Assembly: GCA_002372375.1 (NCBI GenBank)
Contig: DFGJ01000029.1
Span: 1-61,208 of the forward strand
Direction: 5' to 3'
Source: Ruminococcaceae bacterium UBA3753
GTDB lineage: Bacteria > Bacillota > Clostridia > Oscillospirales > Acutalibacteraceae
DNA length: 61,208 nt
Position 1 is the stretch's first letter. Each line of letters opens with the position of its first letter. This document shows positions 28,401 through 35,301 of the stretch, one piece after another. The position numbers were made by a program, and so were the translations under genes. The notes below the pieces were generated by a model. The model saw only the letters and a list, made by a program, of their open reading frames with translations. It searched no databases and was not told the DNA's origin.

Positions 28401-28607
28401 ATTTTCTAAAAATTTTTTTAGATTATTGCTAGTGTCTTTGGTATCTAACTTTTTAGTTTCATTTTCTTTTCTTTCACTTGATATCGTTATGTTTCCGTCT
28501 GCACTCACCGTACCTGCAGCCTGATTTGCCGCAACCGGAACCACAGCGGCACCTAGCATGGCGCCAGCTTTCAAAGTTTTCCCTATATTTTTTTCGCGCT
28601 CACCCAC
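25443..28607 (-). CDS. Large exported repeat protein, six ~110-130-residue repeats
   Basis: 1054 residues, no known family recognised. GTG start after TTGGAG. The leader (K-T-L-K-A-G-A-M-L-G-A-A-V-V-P, ending V-S-A-D near 36) matches the other K-A-G leaders. The body holds six helical repeats. Each contains a [IV]-V-P-x-L-[KR]-x-[EK]-like centre and ends with L-K-x-W-C-[EK]-[EK]-x-x-[ND]-x-[EK]-F-K-[EQ]-K-[VI]-[ND]-K. Repeats 1 and 2 are divergent. Repeats 3-4 and 5-6 are a tandem duplication of about 249 codons, nearly identical in parts. A lysine/asparagine/glutamine-rich linker lies at ~235-295 and a charged helical tail after ~880. It looks like a protein-binding scaffold. Its own promoter lies just upstream. 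Confidence 0.8.
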   Translation of the reverse strand: MGEREKNIGKTLKAGAMLGAAVVPVAANQAAGTVSADGNITISSERKENETKKLDTKDTSNNLKKFLENKENSGDRFENKKAIRLSVNKKTGKKSTSQYIRNILLKAAKDPNDKEAMALVGEVLPGLKEKMSDEQYKVANNVIQIQIALLLQGNLSKYWHPSLKNKLTKAKIPNTVFTQDTTITGLKNWCEKYADEEFKQKINKLFEENSKNNRNDTTVESSKKQVTSQQKNKNTAPIKAPSNQAVKNVVNQKINPNQSKNKTSDKSKANSIEEQAQKTDKTKIDKNQNINLVSNKENAEEYLRRICKNFDNDSDDKEADQFVNLLIPGLKEKLAKKGDEYLIVKSTIIGQIYSVVGFNKNVDIEKRTHFYRNSYNTSEVKDELSEDTKTFFKEETTIKALKEWCEKHANDEFKEKVNKFIKTMDVDEKDSKQNTSNYIHQISYGGYNETNEKLENFINKIVPGLKEKAGSDYAAIRGVIKLQLKNLSSKKAGLSSYWDSYIKDMLYIDMIPRELFSQETTISGLKNWCKEHADEKFKQKIDKLYEELKTAKEEKAKSSNKASEEYLKDLVKRFDDNKFDLDDYYALEEIVPKLRSEMRKTRKNKKRRDNTLKLFVEQIKAVLDLDTYAYSKCLMAKDKVPGLSMTLDSLKEWCEKHANDEFKEKVNKFIKMMDVDEGDSKENTRVYVTKIYKIWCNDSKDEKVENFINEIVPGLKEKAGDDYGTIRDIIMCQVMDLLDENLSSYWNPSRVQSTLYRKAISKELFSQETTISGLKKWCEEHADEKFKQKIDKLYEELKTAKEEKAKSSNKASEEYLRDLVKRFDDNKFDLDDYYALEEIVPKLRYEMRKARRNKERRENTLKLFVGQIAAVLDLDTYAYSKCLMAKDKVPGLSMTLGSLKEWCEKNNNKEFKQKINKFLECYEKECEIYNDYGLFLSIFDSGITVDDLDDTEKEKAKKVFEDVTKMDAKYFQEKFRKFFKQMSIITSAENKEFSATDIKKFKESTNSFWDDYFDEIKKFFDGHRENFSISEKILSNLEDFNKAKAKFSSSEKNQ
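25950..27440 (-). repeat. ~747-base internal tandem duplication inside the exported repeat protein gene
   Basis: The block around 25950-26190 (near-identical stretch GCATAAGGCATTTTGAGTATG and neighbours) recurs around 26697-26937, 747 bases apart and in frame. The segments for T-T-I-S-G-L-K and for the A-S-E-E-Y-L start are also repeated. High nucleotide identity in places implies a recent duplication or gene conversion. Confidence 0.8.
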
Positions 28608-28649
28608 AAATAATCATCTCCAAAAGCTTCAATATTTCAATTAATGTAA

Positions 28650-28677
28650 ATTGTACCAAAAAAATATTAAAAGTCAA
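28650..28677 (-). promoter_or_regulatory. Promoter of the exported repeat protein operon
   Basis: Minus strand: -35 TTGACT (28672-28677), a 16-base spacer and -10 TACAAT (28650-28655), about 40 bases before the GTG start. Both hexamers are identical to those of the promoter at 33926-33954. Confidence 0.7.
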
Positions 28678-29256
28678 GATATTTTTTTATTTTTATACAT
28701 AAAAACTTTCGATTCGCATTTTCCGGGGTCATGGAATTTACTGTATTATTTGATAAAATTTTAGTTTTAAATTAGTTTTTTAGATGTTTAGAGGAATTAA
28801 AGCGTTATATTAAATTAGTAAAACATATAAATATATAATTTAAAGAATATTGGACTTAGATAATAAAGATAGATTTAAAGTTTTAAAAAGGATGACATCA
28901 AAAACTGATTTGTAATAGCATAAAGCTGGTAGTTTATAACTAGCACTTGAAAATAATTAAGATGAAGTGGTATTAGAAAAGTATTTTTGAAAAAAACAGT
29001 GGTAAATTTCCAGAGAATAGTGATATCGAAAATGTAATCAGCTTTTTTTACTCAAAAAATATGTACTACATATCTTTGAAATTGTTTTAATTCTATTAAA
29101 TTATCACAAAATTTATTATAGTATTTTACTTTTATTAAAGGACTTCTTTTTGAAACTAAAATATTGAAATTTGAATACATTTATTTTATAATCTTATGTG
29201 TATCAATAATATTTTAATTAGTACTCGCAAATATATTTCAGGGGTAGCTGTGCTGT
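28678..29256. other. Very AT-rich divergent gap
   Basis: About 580 bases, almost all A and T, between divergent exported-protein genes. Several TATAAT-like stretches exist, but none pairs convincingly with a -35 box for the Tim44-like gene. No gene is seen. Confidence 0.4.
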
Positions 29257-30027
29257 ATGAAAAAAGTGAAAATTACGGTCTTTTTGTTTAGTATGGCAAC
29301 TTTATTTAGTCTTTCTTCAGTGTCTGCAAGTGCGCGTGCTGGTGGAGGTGGCAGTTCAGGATCAGGCTCAAGTTTTTCGTCAGGATCAAGTGGGTCTAAT
29401 ACATCGGGCGGAGTGCTTTTTCCCTCAGGACGTGACCCTTATTACTGTGGTGGTTGCTGTTGCCATAGACACAGAGCGTTGAGCTTTATACAATCAGTTA
29501 TAGCCTTTGTGTTAATTACTATGTTAGCATTTTTGCCCGCTATTATAAAAAAGTTAAGGTCACGGGTCTACAATCTCAGGATTATAAAGCAACTTAATGA
29601 AAAACAAATAAAACACAGTGAAGTTAGTGAAAGAGTCAAGAGTACTTATTTTATTTTGCAAAATGCGTGGACTAACGGAAATTTAGAGCCTGCGAAAGAG
29701 TTTTTAACAGACCAACTGTATAGTTCTTATAAAATTAAGTTAGATTGGATGCGGGTAGCAAACAAAAAGAATGTGCTTAAATCAATTAAACTTTTAAATT
29801 ATTATCCGGTATTTGTAGTTAACTCTGATAAAAAGATTACAATAACCTATTATATAAAAGGTAAAATGATCGACTATACTGTCGATTTAGAAAGTCAGGG
29901 AATTATAGAAGGAAGTAATAAAAGCAAGAGTTTTGTTGAGTATTGGTCATTTGTGAAGACTGGAGAAAGAGACTGGCGTTTGGACAAAATTTATCAGGAA
30001 AATGATATATATTTTTCAATTAAATAA
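29257..30027 (+). CDS. Exported Tim44-like domain membrane protein
   Basis: 256 residues. A signal peptide (M-K-K-V-K-I-T then hydrophobic, ending S-A-S-A near 28) is followed by a Gly/Ser-rich linker, a cluster C-G-G-C-C-C-H near 70, one membrane helix (~78-98) and a C-terminal Tim44/TIM44-like domain. The latter is suggested by Y-F-I-L-Q-N-A-W-T-N-G-N-L-E-P-A-K-E and the alpha+beta pattern that follows. Bacterial Tim44-like proteins are membrane-bound and mostly uncharacterised; the mitochondrial one tethers the import motor. It stands alone between long gaps. Confidence 0.72.
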   Translation: MKKVKITVFLFSMATLFSLSSVSASARAGGGGSSGSGSSFSSGSSGSNTSGGVLFPSGRDPYYCGGCCCHRHRALSFIQSVIAFVLITMLAFLPAIIKKLRSRVYNLRIIKQLNEKQIKHSEVSERVKSTYFILQNAWTNGNLEPAKEFLTDQLYSSYKIKLDWMRVANKKNVLKSIKLLNYYPVFVVNSDKKITITYYIKGKMIDYTVDLESQGIIEGSNKSKSFVEYWSFVKTGERDWRLDKIYQENDIYFSIK

Positions 30028-30599
30028 CATTAATTTAATATTACTTGGCAAGGTCAGGGTACGTTTGATGGAATATACGAATGACGTATTGTGCTTGTGA
30101 GCTGCAGGTTCAGGTATGGAGTTTAGTACAGCGGGGATACTTAAGGCAACACAAAAAACGATCATACTAGACAAAATCGCATTTTATGAACGCGAGATTT
30201 GAATTTTTAATTGTACCTCTAACTTTTTTAATTGTCTTCCACTGAGGGCACTTTCTCCATTTTAGTGTTTTTTGTTTTAACACGTTTATCAAATTTTTGC
30301 ACTCCAGAAATTAGTGGGTTTTGCGGTTTGAACAAAAGGAGCTAAGTACTTCAAAAATTTAGGAGTTAAAATTGTAAACATTAAACTCCAAAATATGTTA
30401 CAAACAATAAATATATGATATAATTGATCCAATCAAACGATTAATATCCAAATCACATGACTTACACTGTATAAAACGGTGAATCGGCTAAAGCACTATC
30501 ATTTAGTACATCGATTTGTTGCCAATAAAGAATTATAAGTATGATCAACATCTAGACTATTCTGTTTACAAAACATAATTTCATCCGATGTATCCGCTC
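30028..30599. other. Convergent gap between the Tim44-like gene and alr
   Basis: About 570 AT-rich bases with no open frame bearing a ribosome binding site, no RNA gene and no clear terminator. Confidence 0.45.
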
Positions 30600-31697
30600 T
30601 TAACACCGCTCGTCCACGTACACTCTCGGCACTCGTTTGCTAATAGAGCATATCACTTCGTACGTTATAGTGTCTAAATGTTCAGCTATTTTTTTAATGT
30701 GATTTATATCTTTAATTATTTCAACTTTATCTAAAACATTAACAGCTTCGTCGACCTTAACAAATAGCATGTCCATGCATATATTACCAACTATTTTGTA
30801 AGCTTTATTGTTTATGTAAACTTCTCTACCAGTATTTTTTCTGATAATTCCGTCCGCATATCCTATCGGAACTACGGCTATCCGTTCTTTAGAGTTCACT
30901 TTATAAGCGCCATTGTAGCCAACAATTCCACTTTCTACTTCGTTTATTTGTATAACTTCACTGTATAAACTAAAGGTAGATTTCAAATCAACGTCATTAC
31001 AACTAATTAAGCCATACATTGAAATTCCTAATCTGCATCCATTTGTGTAATCTTTTTTGGGGTATAACTCTGTTGCCTCACTTGCACCTGTATGTACTAT
31101 TGGAATTTCTTTAAGATTGATGTCTTCAGTAATTTCCTCAAATTTTTTGTATTGACCCGCAGTATCTGTGATGCTGGTGGGATTATATATGTGAGTATAT
31201 ACCCCTTCCAGTAAAAAATTACTACTTTTTTTTAGAAGATTATATACATTATTAAACTCAGTTTTTCTGGCAACACCTAATCTGTTCATTCCGGTATTGA
31301 TCTTTATGTGGACTTTCAATCTGTTGGTATTGTCAGTTATACTATTTAGGTAATCCAAACTATTTATAGTTAATGTGATATTTTTTTCTATACATGTCGT
31401 TATATACCGAACATCAACAAAACCCAAGCATAAAATGGGAATATCTTTTATGCTTTTCCTTATGGCTAGAGCCTCATCCAGTGTTGCAACCGCCAGGTAA
31501 TTACAACCAGCATCCACTATAGTTTTGATTGGTAAAATACCACTGTGCCCGTAGCAATCTGCTTTTACGACGCCAAAATGATATCGATAATCGCTATATT
31601 TTTTTACCAACGAACTAACATTATGTCTTAAATTTGAAAGATTAATTTCTACGTAAGTGTTTCTGTACAATCTAACTGTTTCCTTTTGAATTGTCAA
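30600..31697 (-). CDS. alr: Alanine racemase
   Basis: PLP enzyme making D-alanine for peptidoglycan. 365 residues, normal length, from a TTG start. The PLP lysine lies in V-V-K-A-D-C-Y-G-H-S near residue 45 (canonical V-V-K-A-N-A-Y-G-H-G, so slightly diverged). Other visible elements are H-I-K-I-N-T-G-M-N-R-L-G, the R-L-G-I-S-M-Y-G block, G-Y-N-G-A-Y carrying the second catalytic tyrosine, P-I-G-Y-A-D-G and G-N-I-C-M-D-M. Together with the PBP downstream it indicates a retained cell wall. Confidence 0.95.
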   Translation of the reverse strand: MTIQKETVRLYRNTYVEINLSNLRHNVSSLVKKYSDYRYHFGVVKADCYGHSGILPIKTIVDAGCNYLAVATLDEALAIRKSIKDIPILCLGFVDVRYITTCIEKNITLTINSLDYLNSITDNTNRLKVHIKINTGMNRLGVARKTEFNNVYNLLKKSSNFLLEGVYTHIYNPTSITDTAGQYKKFEEITEDINLKEIPIVHTGASEATELYPKKDYTNGCRLGISMYGLISCNDVDLKSTFSLYSEVIQINEVESGIVGYNGAYKVNSKERIAVVPIGYADGIIRKNTGREVYINNKAYKIVGNICMDMLFVKVDEAVNVLDKVEIIKDINHIKKIAEHLDTITYEVICSISKRVPRVYVDERC

Positions 31698-31866
31698 AAT
31701 TTACCCTGTAATGATTATAATCTAACAATCAAAATTTGTTCAGATAAAACTTATTTTCGTACACACACAAGAAAAAAATTTTTATAGCTGTTTTGTGGTT
31801 ACTTTGGCCTTTAAATATGCAAGCATTCTATTTTTTACATTATTTGCAGCCAATGCGATAAAGTAT

Positions 31867-33888
31867 TCAACAATATGCACTACCTATTCGCTGAACACCA
31901 TCCAGTCTCTGGCACGCTTCAGGAAGATTTTCAAACTCTACTAATGTAATGTCGGGGATTACGAAATGAGTTTTTAGTTCCAATTGCTTACCTAGCATCT
32001 GGTCGTTACAAACCATATCTTTTATATCCTTTATATTAGCAGGTACACTAAATTTCCTCCTTTTTAATGTCCGTTCCGTAATACGGTGTTTCAATTGAAG
32101 TGCCTTAATATTTTTAATGCTTTCTATCAAATTCTCATATGGGGTATATTTTTGTCCTTTTAAGTATTTTTTCACATAATTATTCATAAACTCTGTGCTA
32201 GTTTTAAGTCCATAATAATTACAGTTATATATAAATTGACAAAAATTAGTAACTTCTTCTTTGATCTCTCTATTTCTCTCCTGCCTTTTAGTGCATTCAC
32301 CAAAATTATTTTTCCAATTATCTCCACTGAGATACACTTCATTTAAATCATACTCAACAGCTAAATTAATGTAATCATTGTAATCTTCAAAGTAAGGCGC
32401 AATGCCCTCTTGAAAATACCTAATATTCTCTTTAAATTCACTAAGTCTTCTACTAGCCTCAACTAAACTACCGCTGTATTCACGCAGGATATTTTTGTCC
32501 ACGTTAAAATCAATCCACCACTGCTTCAAGTAAGGGCCTATGTGGTAGAAAATAATACAAGCCATTACAAACGCAATAGGCAATTTCACATAATTTGCTC
32601 TATTTAATTTTTGCCCATCCGGATCTGTATAGTTACCTTTGATTATATTGCCATTTTCATCACTTTGAATCACCGTTCTGTTACTTGATTTTGAGATGTC
32701 AGTCTCATTACTGTTCGAAATTATGGGTTTAGTACTATTTCTTGGCTCGGAACTTACATTTGGACCGGGATTTGGATTTATCGGATTTACATCTGGACTA
32801 GGGTCTAAATTATGGTTTCTGTAGTCTATACCTGAGCTCGGATTTACATCAGGACCAGGCTCATCGTTACTCGTTGGGCTGTTTTTAAGGAACGACTGTA
32901 AATTATTTGGCGTAATCGGTAATTCGGCGCTGTCGTCATTTGGACTAGGGTCTAAATTATGGTTTCTGTAGTCTATACCTGAGCTCGGATTTACATCAGG
33001 ACCAGGCTCATCGTTACTCGTTGGGCTGTTTTTAAGGAACGACTGTAAACTATTTGGCGTAATCGGTAATTCGGCGCTGTCGTCATTTGGACTAGGGTCT
33101 AAATTATGGTTTCTGTAGTCTATACCTGAGCTCGGATTTACATCAGGGCCAGGCTCATCGTTACTCGTTGGGCTGTTTTTAAGGAACGACTGTAAACTAT
33201 TTGGCGCAATCGGTAATTCGGCGCTGTCGTCATTTGGACTAGGGTCTAAATTATGGTTTCTGTAGTCTATATCTGAGCTCGGATTTACATCAGGACCAGG
33301 CTCATCGTTACTCGTTGGGCTGTTTTTAAGGAACGACTGTAAATTATTTGGCGTAATCGGTAATTCGGCGCTGTCGTCATTTGGACTAGGGTCTAAATTA
33401 TGGTTTCTGTAGTCTATACCTGAGCTCGGATTTACATCAGGACCAGGCTCACTACGCGTAGACCTAAAACTAGAGTAACCGTACACTAAGCCTGTAGCCA
33501 CTAGACTCCCTAATCCGCCAGCAAGTAAAATTTTTGAAGCAGTATTACTAAAAATGGGGGGGTTGACAGAGTTCGCAGTATCACTCATGTTTATTTGGCT
33601 GTTTTTACTAATTCCAGACACTTCTAAACTTGAACGGTTTTCTTCAAAAGTTGCCTCAGAACTGGCACTTATATCAACTTTGTAATTGCTTTTTCCAGAC
33701 TTTGAAGCCTTTGAACCCGAACCATTCGCCAATGTATGAGTCTCATGGTTAAAATTTGAGTCACCGCCGGTGGAGGTAATTTTTTTAATACTGGAGGCTG
33801 CATTTTTATCCGTTTCTGAAAAGCCAACGGCACTAGTAGCAAAACACGTTAACACCAATCCGGAGAGCAACCGAACACTGTTTTTCAT
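31867..33888 (-). CDS. Exported protein with four-and-a-half 49-residue repeats
   Basis: 673 residues from the ATG at 33888 (M-K-N-S-V-R-L-L-S-G). A longer frame reaches 33960 but covers the promoter. A signal peptide is followed by a Ser/Asn-rich segment, a hydrophobic helix (S-K-I-L-L-A-G-G-L-G-S near 120-140), and then a proline/aspartate/asparagine-rich region of four full and one partial 49-residue repeats (D-V-N-P-S-S-G-I-D-Y-R-N-H-N-L-D-P-S-P-N). A second hydrophobic helix follows (L-P-I-A-F-V-M-A-C-I-I-F). The C-terminal ~200 residues are helical and resemble the end of the neighbour at 34249-35088. This suggests an envelope-spanning or surface stalk protein. Function unknown. Confidence 0.78.
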   Translation of the reverse strand: MKNSVRLLSGLVLTCFATSAVGFSETDKNAASSIKKITSTGGDSNFNHETHTLANGSGSKASKSGKSNYKVDISASSEATFEENRSSLEVSGISKNSQINMSDTANSVNPPIFSNTASKILLAGGLGSLVATGLVYGYSSFRSTRSEPGPDVNPSSGIDYRNHNLDPSPNDDSAELPITPNNLQSFLKNSPTSNDEPGPDVNPSSDIDYRNHNLDPSPNDDSAELPIAPNSLQSFLKNSPTSNDEPGPDVNPSSGIDYRNHNLDPSPNDDSAELPITPNSLQSFLKNSPTSNDEPGPDVNPSSGIDYRNHNLDPSPNDDSAELPITPNNLQSFLKNSPTSNDEPGPDVNPSSGIDYRNHNLDPSPDVNPINPNPGPNVSSEPRNSTKPIISNSNETDISKSSNRTVIQSDENGNIIKGNYTDPDGQKLNRANYVKLPIAFVMACIIFYHIGPYLKQWWIDFNVDKNILREYSGSLVEASRRLSEFKENIRYFQEGIAPYFEDYNDYINLAVEYDLNEVYLSGDNWKNNFGECTKRQERNREIKEEVTNFCQFIYNCNYYGLKTSTEFMNNYVKKYLKGQKYTPYENLIESIKNIKALQLKHRITERTLKRRKFSVPANIKDIKDMVCNDQMLGKQLELKTHFVIPDITLVEFENLPEACQRLDGVQRIGSAYC
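32805..33460 (-). repeat. 147-base in-frame tandem repeats
   Basis: Four complete units and one partial, 147 bases (49 codons) each, differ at only a few bases (for example ATACC/ATATC and AATTATTTGGCG/AACTATTTGGCG). Near-identity suggests recent expansion and likely length variation between strains. Confidence 0.93.
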
Positions 33889-33925
33889 AAACAAATTATC
33901 TCTCTCTATATATAAACTCAACCTA

Positions 33926-33954
33926 ATTGTAACAGAATTTTTTTGATAAGTCAA
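33926..33954 (-). promoter_or_regulatory. Promoter of the 49-residue-repeat protein gene
   Basis: Minus strand: -35 TTGACT (33949-33954), a 17-base spacer and -10 TACAAT (33926-33931). It lies about 38 bases before the ATG at 33888, which supports that start over the longer frame. Confidence 0.7.
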
Positions 33955-34248
33955 CATCAATTAAATTTTAGTTTACATAGCGTCCTTTCCCTTCATTTTT
34001 ACAAAATTTGAATAATCAAGGTGTGGTTTTTAAAATAAAAAAAGCAGACAAAGCTACCAACAACTTTTTTTGTAGCTGTAAGTCCGTTTTAAAAATTGGA
34101 ATCCGGTACAGAGAATACAAGTCACAGACCAAAAAAGGAGCACATAAGTGCCCCCTAGTCCAAAATCAGCTATGCAAATCTGCCACTTCTCTAGGAACAA
34201 CAAACTCTGAGTTCAGGGAACACAGGAACATTCCTCTAGTTAAAACTG
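33955..34248. other. Gap upstream of the 49-residue-repeat gene
   Basis: About 290 bases between two minus-strand exported-protein genes. A plus-strand open frame of 111 codons (34008-34343) overlaps the end of the next gene and has no ribosome binding site; it is treated as noise. Confidence 0.45.
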
Positions 34249-35088
34249 CTAAACACCATCAGTGTACTCGAGACTTCCTAACTCAGGAACTATCATTTCT
34301 TTTGGAAGATCAAAACGTTTTCTCAAATCTATGCTGTTCTTAAAGTCATCTGGATTATCAATTATTTCATTTAGTTCAACTATACCAAGTGGCAAACCGT
34401 AATTTTTCTCTGCGATAGTTTTATCCGTAATATTTTTATTTCTTAATTCACGAATGGCAGTTATTTTTTCCTCCAAACTAACAATTCTATCCTTTATCAT
34501 TTCCGTTTCTTCATAAGCTGTTACAACATCAAAATTCTTATCTTCTACCTGACGCTTCCAAGACAGTAAGAAATTACAGGACTTTAAAAAGTCAAAGAAA
34601 CCTTTCATTTTTTCTTCATATAACTTCTCAGCTTCATTACGTGCATCGTCTTTGTCCTTACCCTTCGATTCAAGATATCTTACTACTAACGCTTTGTATT
34701 GATTGTAAAGATTCATGTATTCTTTGAAATTTTTTAAATAATTAGAATAGTGCTTTTGGAAATACTTAACGATATGAACAATATCTCTTACGTCGCCACT
34801 CGCGCCATGCAATAACTGTAGGTACGCTCTCTCTTCTCCTGTTAATTCTTTAATTCCATGTTGCTTAATCGCGTCTTTTGCTTCGGCACTATCCGCCTTA
34901 TATGCTTCGCCTTCTTTATATATTCGCTCCTGTAAATTGTTTTCTTTATTAATCCATTTAGTAACGATGTCGCTAGTTTTGTCTTTTGCTTCCCCTTGTC
35001 CTCCGTGCGCAAAACCTACAAGTGATGCCGGTGCTCCAGCCAATGCTATCCCCGTAGCAGTATTAACTATGCGTTTATTTTTAAACAT
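34249..35088 (-). CDS. Exported helical protein, paralogous C-terminus with its neighbour
   Basis: 279 residues, family unknown. ATG start after AGAGGTGG. The leader (K-R-I-V-N-T-A-T-G-I-A-L-A-G-A-P-A-S-L-V-G-F-A) resembles the other exported-protein leaders. The mature part is strongly helical and charged. Segments such as K-Y-F-Q-K-H-Y-S-N-Y and the ending (I-R-E-L-R-N-K-N-I-T-D-K-T, then V-P-E-L-G-S-L-E-Y) line up by eye with R-Y-F-Q-E-G-I-A-P-Y and I-K-A-L-Q-L-K-H-R-I-T-E-R-T, then I-P-D-I-T-L-V-E-F in the protein at 31867-33888. The two probably share a C-terminal domain. Confidence 0.75.
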   Translation of the reverse strand: MFKNKRIVNTATGIALAGAPASLVGFAHGGQGEAKDKTSDIVTKWINKENNLQERIYKEGEAYKADSAEAKDAIKQHGIKELTGEERAYLQLLHGASGDVRDIVHIVKYFQKHYSNYLKNFKEYMNLYNQYKALVVRYLESKGKDKDDARNEAEKLYEEKMKGFFDFLKSCNFLLSWKRQVEDKNFDVVTAYEETEMIKDRIVSLEEKITAIRELRNKNITDKTIAEKNYGLPLGIVELNEIIDNPDDFKNSIDLRKRFDLPKEMIVPELGSLEYTDGV

Positions 35089-35120
35089 ACAACCACCTCT
35101 TTAAAAAATTTTGTAAACAT

Positions 35121-35149
35121 ATTATACAATAATTTATTTTAAAAGTAAA
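35121..35149 (-). promoter_or_regulatory. Promoter of the 279-residue exported protein gene
   Basis: Minus strand: -35 TTTACT (35144-35149), a 17-base spacer and a perfect -10 TATAAT (35121-35126), about 33 bases before the ATG. Confidence 0.7.
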
Positions 35150-35182
35150 TACAAAAAATTTCTATTTTTTAAGTTTGTAGCA

Positions 35183-35214
<32 letters not shown>

Positions 35215-35301
35215 ATTAAAATTCAACAAATATTTAAAAACAAAATAAGAAAGTGCAACTGTAAGGCAAGTTGATTTTGTATTTCACATTGTCTATCCAA
35301 C

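Noticed and set aside
34008..34343. 111-codon plus-strand open frame
   Set aside because: It overlaps the opposite-strand exported-protein gene, has no ribosome binding site and shows no family resemblance.
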